The translations under genes and the position numbers were made by a program. From Syntrophomonadaceae bacterium (lineage in GTDB: Bacteria; Bacillota; Dethiobacteria; DTU022): 64,000 nt of DNA. The stretch covers positions 49,473 through 113,472 of the forward strand of contig SKMK01000016.1 of the NCBI GenBank assembly GCA_007121075.1. Direction: 5' to 3'. The notes beneath the pieces were generated by a model. That model made no database searches, was not told the DNA's origin, and saw only the letters and a program-made list of their open reading frames with translations. Below are positions 16,643 to 24,939 of the stretch, piece by piece; positions within the stretch are counted from its first letter, which is position 1; the number at the start of each line of letters is the position of its first letter.

Positions 16643-19219
16643 TTATTCAGGGCCCCTGGAGACGATCAACCGCACTTCCCGGCTTCTTTCCAGCTCAGTT
16701 CCAGGTTCGGGACGCTGGGCGATTACCCGGTTTACCGGAATATCATTGTGGTGCCTGTACTCAATAAAACCGACCTGTAACCCCTCCCGTCTCAGCGTTG
16801 ATTCAGCCAGAGCCTGATATAAGCCGACTACGTCGGGCATAATCACCGGTCCCTCCGGTTGCCTGCGGCTTGCCAGTTCGGCGTCTCTTTCATCCCGGGA
16901 AGGCGTTTCTGCTGCGTCTTCGGGACCCCTTTCCGGCCCGCCCCTGGACGACCACCGGCCATCGGTTATGATGTAAGGGGGTCGGTTGTAATACCTGTCG
17001 TCGTGCATCCCGCAAACTTCAGTTGGTGCATTATCGGCCAGAAAGAAATCATTGATTACCGATTCAGCGGTCTGGCAGTCTTCGTTGGGCCGGAGTCCTG
17101 ATCTGCTGCATACCGCCATCCTGACCAGTCCGTCAGGTTGTTCAAAATCTTTTATTTCCAGGGTTTCGAAAGCTTCAAGAAATACTTCGCGCAAGAAAGC
17201 AGTGGAATAGCGCCAGCCCTGCTGGATACTGCCCATCCTTGGCTCGTCGTACCCCATCCAAAAAGTGGCCACCAGGTTCGGGGTATAAGCGGCCAAATAG
17301 ACGTCTTTCCAGTTGTCGGTAGTGCCGGTTTTGGCGGCTACAGGCCGGTCGATTTGCAAAGCTCGTCCCAGATACCCGGTTACGAAGCCTTGCAAGATAT
17401 CGTTGACCAGGAAAGCTGACTGCGGGCTTAATATTCTTTCCGGGTTAGCTTCATGTTCATACAACACATTTCCCTGTCGGTCCACTACTTTTTTAATGGT
17501 GTGCAATTCAATTTTTAGGCCACCGTTGGCCAGGACGCTGTAGGCCTGGGCCATATCGATGGCGCTGACCCCCAGGGTTAAACCGCCTAAGGTCAGACTC
17601 AGGTTCTCTTTTTCCTCGGGGATGAAAGTTGATATGCCCATTCTTTCAGCATAGTCAGCCCCAATTTGAGGACCCAGTTCCTCATAAGCTCTGACTGCCG
17701 GGATGTTATAGGAGTAAATCAGTGCTTCCCTGGCTGGAATTAACCCCCGGAAGCGGTAATCGAAGTTTTCAGGAAACCAGTTTTGCTGTGGCCCGATGTA
17801 GGGGGAATCATCCAGGGTTGATCCGGCCCCGGCAAGAGTTCCTTCTTCAAAAGCCGGTCCATAGGTAATGATCGGTTTAATGGCGGAGCCAGGCTGGCGA
17901 AGGCTGCTAAACCGCAGTAATTCATCTAGATTTTTACGGTATTCGCGTCCTCCGCCTAAAGCCTTGATCTGGCCGGTTTGCGGATCGGCTGTGACAATTG
18001 CTGCCTGGGGTTGGGCTATGCCGTATTCTTCATCTATAAATTCCTGTAGTTGGGCCTGGCTTAAATGCCCGCCGTGGGGCAGAGAGGCAATCGCCTGCCT
18101 GACCATGTTCATATCGGTATAAATGGTAGAGGGATAAAGATCTGCCCTTCCCAGAACATTCTCTACATGGTTCTGCAAATGCGGTTCAAGGGTGGTGTAA
18201 ACGCGCAGCCCCCCGGTGTAAATGGCCCGGTAAGCCTCTTCGCGGGTGCCGAATTCAGGGATTGCTCTTAAGATGCGAACCAGTTCCGTATGGAGCACGT
18301 AATCCACAAAATGGGGGTAGGGATAATCGAGGCTGCGCGGTTTGGAGTATCCCGGGCTTGTTTCAACAGCCTGGTTATAAGCGGCTTCGGATATAAGCTC
18401 AAGCCTGAGCATGTTGGCAAGAACATTTTTCATACGTTCTTCGGCGGCCGCTTTATTGTCAATCGGGTTGTAAAAATTGGGTGATCGAACCACCCCGCCC
18501 AGCATTGCTCCTTCGGTTATATTCAGTTCAGCGACACTTTTTCCAAAGTAGGTCTGGGCGGCTGCCTCAACCCCATAGGCGCTGTTGCCAAAATAGATCC
18601 GGTTTAAATACATTTCCAGGATTTCATTCTTTTCGTACCTCTGCTCAAGCTCGATGGCCAGCCAGATTTCCTGGATCTTACGTTTGTAACTTCTTTCCGT
18701 TGATAAAAAGGCTCCCTGGACCAGCTGTTGGGAAATAGTGCTCGCTCCCTGGACAATCGTTCCGGCCTGGTAATTGGCATAGGCAGCCCGCAAATTGCTG
18801 ATCACATCAAATCCAAAATGCTGGTAGAACCGTTCGTCTTCGATTGCGATAAAAGCAAGCTGGACATGTTCGGGCACCTCGTCCAGGGTAATACCCACCC
18901 GGTGCTGTTCATCGTGGAGTGTCGCAATTTCTTTGCCGGTGCTGTCATAAAGGTAGGTTGTTTCCACTGTTTCCAAACGGGAGGGATCAAAAGGGGGCGC
19001 TTCACTGATATAATCAGAGATTACCTTGGCGGCAACCCCGCTGGCCGCGATCAATAAAAATAAGAAGAGCAGAATAAATATTTTTATGCCCCGGCGCATT
19101 TTATAAGGTGTTTTTTCCTTATTGCCAGCCCTGGCGGGAGAATTCTTTTTTACTTTCACCCTTTTTAACCCTCCTCTGTAATCTCTATCAAAAGCAGATT
19201 GTTTATTATGTTCAAGCAT
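16643..19219 (-). CDS. Class A penicillin-binding protein with C-terminal PASTA domain
   Basis: Bifunctional peptidoglycan synthase, 858 residues, of the PBP1A/PonA family. After a basic cytoplasmic tail there is one membrane anchor (about 46-68). The GT51 transglycosylase domain shows EDERFYQHFGFD, GASTISQQLVQ and YLNRIYFGNSAYGVEAAA. The transpeptidase domain has the SxxK motif GSAIKP, the SxN motif SYN and the KTG motif AAKTGTTDNWKD. The last 65 residues (from MPDVVGLYQALAESTL to LIVSRGPE) form one PASTA domain, which binds muropeptides or beta-lactams. A low-complexity Arg/Glu/Pro linker precedes it. No promoter was pinned down; a terminator of the upstream gene lies just 5' of it. Confidence 0.95.
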   Translation of the reverse strand: MLEHNKQSAFDRDYRGGLKRVKVKKNSPARAGNKEKTPYKMRRGIKIFILLFLFLLIAASGVAAKVISDYISEAPPFDPSRLETVETTYLYDSTGKEIATLHDEQHRVGITLDEVPEHVQLAFIAIEDERFYQHFGFDVISNLRAAYANYQAGTIVQGASTISQQLVQGAFLSTERSYKRKIQEIWLAIELEQRYEKNEILEMYLNRIYFGNSAYGVEAAAQTYFGKSVAELNITEGAMLGGVVRSPNFYNPIDNKAAAEERMKNVLANMLRLELISEAAYNQAVETSPGYSKPRSLDYPYPHFVDYVLHTELVRILRAIPEFGTREEAYRAIYTGGLRVYTTLEPHLQNHVENVLGRADLYPSTIYTDMNMVRQAIASLPHGGHLSQAQLQEFIDEEYGIAQPQAAIVTADPQTGQIKALGGGREYRKNLDELLRFSSLRQPGSAIKPIITYGPAFEEGTLAGAGSTLDDSPYIGPQQNWFPENFDYRFRGLIPAREALIYSYNIPAVRAYEELGPQIGADYAERMGISTFIPEEKENLSLTLGGLTLGVSAIDMAQAYSVLANGGLKIELHTIKKVVDRQGNVLYEHEANPERILSPQSAFLVNDILQGFVTGYLGRALQIDRPVAAKTGTTDNWKDVYLAAYTPNLVATFWMGYDEPRMGSIQQGWRYSTAFLREVFLEAFETLEIKDFEQPDGLVRMAVCSRSGLRPNEDCQTAESVINDFFLADNAPTEVCGMHDDRYYNRPPYIITDGRWSSRGGPERGPEDAAETPSRDERDAELASRRQPEGPVIMPDVVGLYQALAESTLRREGLQVGFIEYRHHNDIPVNRVIAQRPEPGTELERSREVRLIVSRGPE

Positions 19220-19266
19220 GTCAAAATTATGCCTGCTGCCCGGGCAGGTTGTTGGTACATACGATA

Positions 19267-19309
19267 ATTCTAGCGCCTTCCGGAATCAGCCTGAGGGAAG
19301 CGCTAGAAT
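19267..19309 (-). terminator. Terminator after the LPXTG gene
   Basis: ATTCTAGCGCcTTCC pairs with GGAAGCGCTAGAAT over 14 bp with one bulged base and a 14-nt loop. It lies between the LPXTG gene and the penicillin-binding protein gene, both on the minus strand. Confidence 0.6.
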
Positions 19310-19375
19310 AATTATTCTTAGCCGGCTATTATGTATTATTGGTAAATCTTTGTATAATCTGTTCAAAAATAAACC

Positions 19376-19843
19376 TTACCTGCTGCATCTTCTCAGCAAT
19401 AACCCGGTTCCTGTCAGTAAAGTCCCCAGGAGAGCCATTGCCGGCAACCCGCCGGTGGGCGGTAAAGGTTGCCTTTCTTGAGGAAGGGCTGCAACGTCAT
19501 CATCGACAAATTTATCGAGTTTCACTTCAATCATTTCAAGGAGTGCTCTCCTGATACACATTTCCCACCAGGTTGCACCGTATTCTTCAATAGCAATGTC
19601 AGTCAACCGGCGCGCTTCTTCCACTGCAGCCCTGTGCTCCTCAGTTATTTCCGGAAACTCGGGTAATGCTTCAATTGCATCATGGTCAGCACCTATTGCA
19701 GCAGCTTTTTCTGCAGCCCGCGTTTCTTGTTACGATGTATCCTCCTCATAGGCATAAACATCACCGGCGTTTAAGGCAAGCAACATCAAGCAGAACACCG
19801 ATACGACAATCAAAGCAATTCCGAACCTCACAAGATTATGCAT
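19376..19843 (-). pseudogene. LPXTG-anchored small surface protein interrupted by an in-frame TAA
   Basis: Reading on the minus strand from ATG at 19843 gives a signal peptide (MHNLVRFGIALIVVSVFCLM, then LLALNAGDVYA), an acidic region, and then a TAA at 19730-19732 at codon 38. Past this stop the same frame stays open for about 117 codons and ends in a sorting signal: LPPTGG, a hydrophobic run (LPAMALLGTLLTGTGLLL) and RRCSR, the sortase pattern LPXTG-hydrophobic-basic. A GTG at 19624 could restart translation but would lack the signal peptide. The central part is helical and charged and matches no family I know. So this is either a recent pseudogene, a sequence error, or a read-through gene; the first two are more likely. 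Confidence 0.6.
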
Positions 19844-19989
19844 GGCGTTCTTTCCATTCCTTATAGATTTGTCACTGCTACATACAAGCTGCCGGGCAGC
19901 ATGCCTGGAAGCTAATTATAGCACAAAGGAAGGTTGACATAAATATACTTTGCAACAGCACATGTTTTTTTTTACACCAGTTTCATATC

Positions 19990-20856
19990 TTAGAGGTGCT
20001 CTTCCATGATTTCTTTTATATCGAGCGGATTAAGTTCCGGCCCGGTAATTGATCGGTCTTTTTCCCCTAATACAGCTTCCCTGAAGCCTGGCTTCGGTTC
20101 CGGGTCTTCAAAAAAGATACCGGTGGGGATTTTCTCACCCCATTCCTGGGCCAGTCTGAAAGCCTGTTCCAGGTCAGCAGGGTCATGACCCTCCTCGTTG
20201 ATGTCATAAACCCTTTCCTTAAACCACCGGAAAGTATTGATCTTGTTAAAACTGGGGCACTGATGCAGGATGTCGATAAAGGCAAATCCCGGTTTTTGCA
20301 GCGATTTATTTAGGATTGTGCCCAGCTGTTCTTTGTTTCCAGCAAAGGATCTGGCCACAAAATTGGCTTTCAGGCCCAGGAGCATGCTGATCGGGTTTAG
20401 CCCTTCCAGCGGATTGCCCTGCGGGGTAGTTGGAGTTTTGATCGACTGTTCGCTGGTCGGAGAAGCTTGCCCCTTGGTCAAACCGTAAATCATGTTGTTG
20501 TGGACCATGTAAGTAACATCGATGTTGCGCCTGGCGGCATGAATCAGGTGGTTGCCGCCTTCGGCGTAGCCGTCGCCGTCTCCCCCGATGGCTAAAATTT
20601 TCAAGTCATTGTTGACCAGGCTGGCCCCGGTGGCGACCGGTAGCAGGCGGCCGTGCAAAACATGGAAGGTATTGGTCCGGAAATGCTGGCCCATTTTTCC
20701 AGCCTGTCCGATACCCGCCACGACCAGCACCTGGTGGGGTGAAAGTCCCAATCCGGCCAGGGTGTTTTTCAGAACATCCATGATCGCAAAGTTACCGCAA
20801 CCCGGACACCAGGTAATTTCTCTATCCAGATCATATTCTTTGACATCGACTACCAT
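19990..20856 (-). CDS. korB: 2-oxoacid:ferredoxin oxidoreductase beta subunit
   Basis: TPP-binding subunit that oxidatively decarboxylates a 2-oxoacid with CoA to acyl-CoA, CO2 and reduced ferredoxin. The 288-residue product shows WCPGCGNFAIMDVL near the N-terminus (cluster Cys pair CPGC), the TPP motif GGDGDGYAEGG....NNMIYGLTKGQASPTS, and CPSFNKINTFRWFKERV. The last two features are typical of the KorB/VorB branch rather than pyruvate-type PorB. Its first 7 bp overlap the end of the alpha gene, showing tight coupling. Exact substrate (2-oxoglutarate, branched-chain or other) is not decided by sequence alone. Confidence 0.92.
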   Translation of the reverse strand: MVVDVKEYDLDREITWCPGCGNFAIMDVLKNTLAGLGLSPHQVLVVAGIGQAGKMGQHFRTNTFHVLHGRLLPVATGASLVNNDLKILAIGGDGDGYAEGGNHLIHAARRNIDVTYMVHNNMIYGLTKGQASPTSEQSIKTPTTPQGNPLEGLNPISMLLGLKANFVARSFAGNKEQLGTILNKSLQKPGFAFIDILHQCPSFNKINTFRWFKERVYDINEEGHDPADLEQAFRLAQEWGEKIPTGIFFEDPEPKPGFREAVLGEKDRSITGPELNPLDIKEIMEEHL

Positions 20857-22583
20857 GGGAAAACCCCTCCTTTTTCTACCTGTGATAGGACGTAACCCGC
20901 ATTCATCGGCCGTCCGTCATATTTTAATACGGCCAGGTCGGGCTGCCGTCCGGTTTCAAGCCGGAGCAGGCGGCCAAGCTGCCCGGTAGCATTCATTTCC
21001 ACCGAAACAACCCGTTTTGCTTTTCCAATTAAGTCCAGGACCTGCTTACCCGGAAAAGGCCACAGCTGTGGCAAAGAAAGGACCTGCCATTTTTCACCCT
21101 GCCGGTTTGCTTCATCAACAGCTTCCCGGCAGGATCCATATGAAGAGCCCCAGGTTAGAAGCACAGTGCCAGGATCATTTTTGCCGTAACTTTCAGGTGG
21201 TTTTACTTCCCCGGACATGCTTCTGTGCTTGCGTATCCTCTTATCCTGCATCCTGGTCCGATTAACCGGATCTTCTGTTGAGTAGCCATTTTCCATGTGT
21301 TCGTTGCCGGGGACCATTACGCACTTACCGCCCTGGCCCGGAAAAGCCCGCGGTGATATTCCGGAATCGGTGATTTTGTAACGGTGATAAGCTTTCATCT
21401 GCTCCAACTCTTCGTCATCCAGGACATGGCCCCGGTCTATTGTAACTTTATTCAGATCGAAGGGTTCCATGGTGTAATAAGAATCGGCCAGATGCTGATC
21501 GCTCATCACAAAAACCGGGATCTGATATTTTTCGGCAACATTGAAAGCTTCTGCCGCCGTCCAGAAGGCTTCTTCTGCGGTTCTCGGGGCAAAAATGGCC
21601 CTGGGGAATTCGCCGTTTCCGGCATGGAGGCTGAACAGCAAATCGCCCTGTTCCGTCCGGGTAGCCAGGCCCGTTGCTGGCCCGGGCCGCTGACCAAGCA
21701 CAATCACGACCGGGGTTTCGTTCATTCCAGCCAAAGACAGCCCTTCCACCATTAGCGAAAAGCCGCTTCCCGAGGTGGCAACCATGGCCCTGGCTCCGGC
21801 ATTGGCTGCCCCGATGGACATGTTGATAGCGGCAATTTCGTCTTCAGCCTGCTCGAAGGCAAGCGGCAGGCGGTGGGTCTGCCTGGCCATATACTGCATG
21901 ACGCCGCTGGCGGGGGTCATGGGGTATGAGCTGACAAAACGGCAGCCTGCTGCAAGCGAGCCTAAGGCCAAGGCCTCATTTCCGGTTAAAACCAGGCTTT
22001 TTTTACTTTTGCCTTTTTGAAGCTGGCACCGGCAGTGGCCGGAAAAATTGTTATTGGCGTAATCAGCCCCGGCCCGTGCAGCCTTGATATTGGCTTCTGA
22101 AATATCGCTGCCTTTTATTTGAAAAAGCCGGCCCAGGGTATTTTCCAAGATTTCCAGGTCGCCACCCATGACCTGCCAGGCTGCCCCGGCGGCCACTGAA
22201 TTGCCCATCACGGCTTTGCCGCCGTGTTCTTTTCCCAGCGCAGCCATGGGCAGGGCAAGTGCGTTTTGGCCGGGGTCATCTGTTTTAATATCTTGATCAT
22301 AGATAATAACCCCGCCGGGGTTTAGTTCACTGGCATGTAAATCAATTGAGGCTTTATCCAGGGCAACCAGCACTTCCAGGCGGTCGCTGAAAGTGTAGAC
22401 CGGGAAGGTGGCAGTACGGACCTGGTAAAAATTATGCCCGCCCCGGACCCGGGAGTAATAATCCTGGTAGGCAAATAAGTGCAGACCCTGGTCCGCAAAT
22501 GACCGCGACAGTATTGAAGCGATTGTGTTTATCCCCTGTCCCGCTTCTCCGCCGACCTTTACCGAATAGTCGTGAATATCCAC
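20850..22583 (-). CDS. korA: 2-oxoacid:ferredoxin oxidoreductase, fused gamma-alpha subunit
   Basis: A 577-residue fusion. The first about 180 residues are the gamma domain (VGGEAGQGINTIASILSRS, then SRVRGGHNFYQVR), and about 190-577 the alpha domain (TGNEALALGSLAAGCRFVSSYPMTPASG, FEQAEDEIAAINMSIGAANAGARAMVATSGSG). It lacks ferredoxin-type Cys clusters, so the beta subunit holds the catalytic cluster. It starts behind AAGGAGG and forms a two-gene operon with korB. The presence of nearby ADP-forming acyl-CoA synthetases suggests use in amino acid or organic acid fermentation with ATP formation. Confidence 0.93.
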   Translation of the reverse strand: MDIHDYSVKVGGEAGQGINTIASILSRSFADQGLHLFAYQDYYSRVRGGHNFYQVRTATFPVYTFSDRLEVLVALDKASIDLHASELNPGGVIIYDQDIKTDDPGQNALALPMAALGKEHGGKAVMGNSVAAGAAWQVMGGDLEILENTLGRLFQIKGSDISEANIKAARAGADYANNNFSGHCRCQLQKGKSKKSLVLTGNEALALGSLAAGCRFVSSYPMTPASGVMQYMARQTHRLPLAFEQAEDEIAAINMSIGAANAGARAMVATSGSGFSLMVEGLSLAGMNETPVVIVLGQRPGPATGLATRTEQGDLLFSLHAGNGEFPRAIFAPRTAEEAFWTAAEAFNVAEKYQIPVFVMSDQHLADSYYTMEPFDLNKVTIDRGHVLDDEELEQMKAYHRYKITDSGISPRAFPGQGGKCVMVPGNEHMENGYSTEDPVNRTRMQDKRIRKHRSMSGEVKPPESYGKNDPGTVLLTWGSSYGSCREAVDEANRQGEKWQVLSLPQLWPFPGKQVLDLIGKAKRVVSVEMNATGQLGRLLRLETGRQPDLAVLKYDGRPMNAGYVLSQVEKGGVFPW

Positions 22584-22676
22584 TCAAAAAACCTCCTTCT
22601 ACCTATTAGATATTTTCAAATAAGCTGTTCCTTAAGGTGAAAAATATACAGTTACCTATTAAACATTGTAATCATA

Positions 22677-22705
22677 GTTGTAGTATATATTTTCAAATCC
22701 GTCAA
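22677..22705 (-). promoter_or_regulatory. Putative promoter of korAB
   Basis: On the minus strand TTGACG, 17-bp spacer, TACAAC; about 95 bp upstream of the korA start. Confidence 0.45.
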
Positions 22706-22817
22706 ATTGTTACCCTGTTGTTTATCAAAGCAAAGGATTTTTTGAGTGTAAGTAGAATTGCTTAAAAAGACTATAAACAAATCCGGGTTAATGTTAAGTT
22801 ACAAAGGATGAATTTTC

Positions 22818-23948
22818 ATGAGCAGCCCTGTCCATTATACCGATATGACCACCCGGGCTGAGAGAAGCCTGCTTGATAAGACTTTAAAATTAGCGGCCAG
22901 GGCTGAAATAACCGACTTGATAAAGGCCGGCGACCTGGTGGCTATAAAACTGCATTTTGGTGAAGTAGGAAACCTTGCATTTATTCCCCCACCTCTGGTC
23001 AGGGTTGTGGTGGAAATGGTAAAAGAACAGGGGGGCAAGCCCTTTTTAACCGACGCTAATACCCTTTATGTCGGCAAAAGGCGCAATGCCGTTGACCATA
23101 TTGAAACGGCTTTGAAAAACGGCTTCGGTTATGAAGCCACTGGTGCTCCTGTGATCATTGCTGACGGTTTGAAAGGGGCCGACTATGTTAATGTGCCCAT
23201 TAATGGGAAGCATTTTGATACAGTAAAGATCAGCAGTGCTGTCCATAACGCCGATGCTGTTATCGCCGTCAGTCACGTTAAAGGGCACGACCTGTTCGGT
23301 TTTGGCGGGGTCTTAAAAAACCTGGGCATGGGTTGCGGTAGCCCTGCTGGTAAGCAAACTATGCATTCTGATTTGAAACCAGAAGTAGATCCGGAAAAAT
23401 GCACAGCCTGCGGTATCTGCATAGACAAGTGCCCTGAAGGAGCCATTGAAAGAGTTGAAAAAAACAAGGCTTATATCCAGGCTAATTTATGTATCGGCTG
23501 TGGAGAATGCGTTGCTTTTTGCCCTGTGGGGGCCATCCCGATCAACTGGGAAACTGATCAAGCTACTATCCAGGAAAAAACTGCTGAATATGCCTGGGGT
23601 GTAATAAAACCAAAACAGCGTAAATGTGGATTTCTCAACTATATCATGAATGTTACACCTGATTGTGACTGCGCTCCCTGGAACGATGTCCCCATTGTGC
23701 CTGATCTGGGTATCCTTGGTGCCACTGATCCAGTGGCCATAGACCAGGCTTCACTGGATATTGTAAACCGGGCTCCGGTTATGGCCAATTCAGTGTTAGG
23801 CGGCAAAGAAAAGACGGAAGACAAATTTATGGCTGTCAGCGGCCGGGATACTTCCTATATAATTAATCACGGCCAGTATTTGGGTATGGGCCGGAAGCAA
23901 TATAAGCTCAAATCTTTCTGGTTAAAGCAGAGCAAAAAAGAATCTTAA
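22818..23948 (+). CDS. DUF362 protein with two [4Fe-4S] clusters
   Basis: A 376-residue protein with an N-terminal DUF362 domain (KLHFGEVGNLAFIPP, the VSHVKGHDLFGFGGVLKNLGMG core) and an inserted bacterial ferredoxin module with two CxxCxxCxxxCP motifs: CTACGICIDKCPEGAI and CIGCGECVAFCPVGAI. The C-terminal part returns to DUF362 sequence and has a further Cys set (CDCAPW). Such proteins are common in anaerobes and thought to be redox or cluster-transfer proteins, but no reaction is proven. It is divergent from korAB and may share their intergenic control region. The start follows AAAGGATG. Confidence 0.85.
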   Translation: MSSPVHYTDMTTRAERSLLDKTLKLAARAEITDLIKAGDLVAIKLHFGEVGNLAFIPPPLVRVVVEMVKEQGGKPFLTDANTLYVGKRRNAVDHIETALKNGFGYEATGAPVIIADGLKGADYVNVPINGKHFDTVKISSAVHNADAVIAVSHVKGHDLFGFGGVLKNLGMGCGSPAGKQTMHSDLKPEVDPEKCTACGICIDKCPEGAIERVEKNKAYIQANLCIGCGECVAFCPVGAIPINWETDQATIQEKTAEYAWGVIKPKQRKCGFLNYIMNVTPDCDCAPWNDVPIVPDLGILGATDPVAIDQASLDIVNRAPVMANSVLGGKEKTEDKFMAVSGRDTSYIINHGQYLGMGRKQYKLKSFWLKQSKKES

Positions 23949-24128
23949 TCCGGGATGGGAAATCTAAACTGCAGGATAGGTAAAAAGAGCAGTAATAAAT
24001 AATCAAAAATGCCGCCTGGCTTTTATGGTATTATTGAAATATATGAAAAATAATGTTTATCTTACAATTACGACATAAAATCCCTAACCATGATTTTTAT
24101 TGGCTTAATCGATTTAAAGGAGGACAGT

Positions 24129-24938
24129 ATGGATTACTCAACTATAAAGTATGAAATCAGAGATGGTGTGATGGTCTTGAGGCTTAACCGGCCCGAGAGA
24201 ATGAATGCTGTGAATGAGGCAATGTATTCCGAAATAACAGACCTGCTACAAAGGCATAGAGAAGATCCCGATATCCGTGTAGTTGTCCTGACCGGGTCGG
24301 TCAGGATCAAGGAAGGCCTTGAAAAGCAGGCTTTTTGTGCCGGAGCAGATTTGAAGAAACACTCCGAGGGTGAGCGTACCCACGCTCAGAAAAGAAAATA
24401 TATCGAACAGGCCCATGAAACAACCCGCCTGCTTTATCGCTATCCCAAGCCTATTATCGCCGCTGTAAACGGCCCCGCCCGGGGCGCGGGAGCGGAGATG
24501 GCCTTTTCCTGCGACTTTATAACCATGTCGGACGAGGCATCCATTGCTTTCCCCGAAACCGGGTTGGGTACTTTTGTAGGGGGAGGAGTTACCCTCCACC
24601 TTCCGCGCATCGTAGGCCTCATGAAGGCCAAGGAATTGATCTATACCGGCCGGGTTTTACACGCGGCAGAAGCAGTAGAACTGGGCATTGCCCTTTATTC
24701 CTATCCTATGGGGATGTTTATGGATAAAGTAATGGAATTTGCTGTTGAGATCGCCGGTAAAGCTCCCATTCCAACCGCCATGGCCAAAAAATATCTGCAG
24801 GGGGCGTACCTGTTTGACCTCGAAACAGTCCTTCAGTTGGAGGCAGATGCCATTCTGGCCTGCATGGATACCGATGACTGGCAGGAAGGAATTGACGCCT
24901 TTGCCGAGAAAAGAAAACCGGTTTACAGGGGGAGATAA
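24129..24938 (+). CDS. Enoyl-CoA hydratase/isomerase (crotonase family)
   Basis: A 269-residue crotonase-fold enzyme. Start at 24129 (MDYSTIKYEI) behind AAAGGAGG. The oxyanion hole regions are AFCAGADLKKHS and NGPARGAGAEMAFSCDF; the two expected catalytic Glu residues of the hydratase group are seen in GAEM and FPETGLG. So water addition to a 2-enoyl-CoA is plausible, though the family also includes isomerases and hydrolases. It ends 1 bp before the first acyl-CoA synthetase gene, so the three genes to 29.4 kb very likely form one operon handling a CoA ester. Confidence 0.88.
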   Translation: MDYSTIKYEIRDGVMVLRLNRPERMNAVNEAMYSEITDLLQRHREDPDIRVVVLTGSVRIKEGLEKQAFCAGADLKKHSEGERTHAQKRKYIEQAHETTRLLYRYPKPIIAAVNGPARGAGAEMAFSCDFITMSDEASIAFPETGLGTFVGGGVTLHLPRIVGLMKAKELIYTGRVLHAAEAVELGIALYSYPMGMFMDKVMEFAVEIAGKAPIPTAMAKKYLQGAYLFDLETVLQLEADAILACMDTDDWQEGIDAFAEKRKPVYRGR

Positions 24939-24939
24939 C

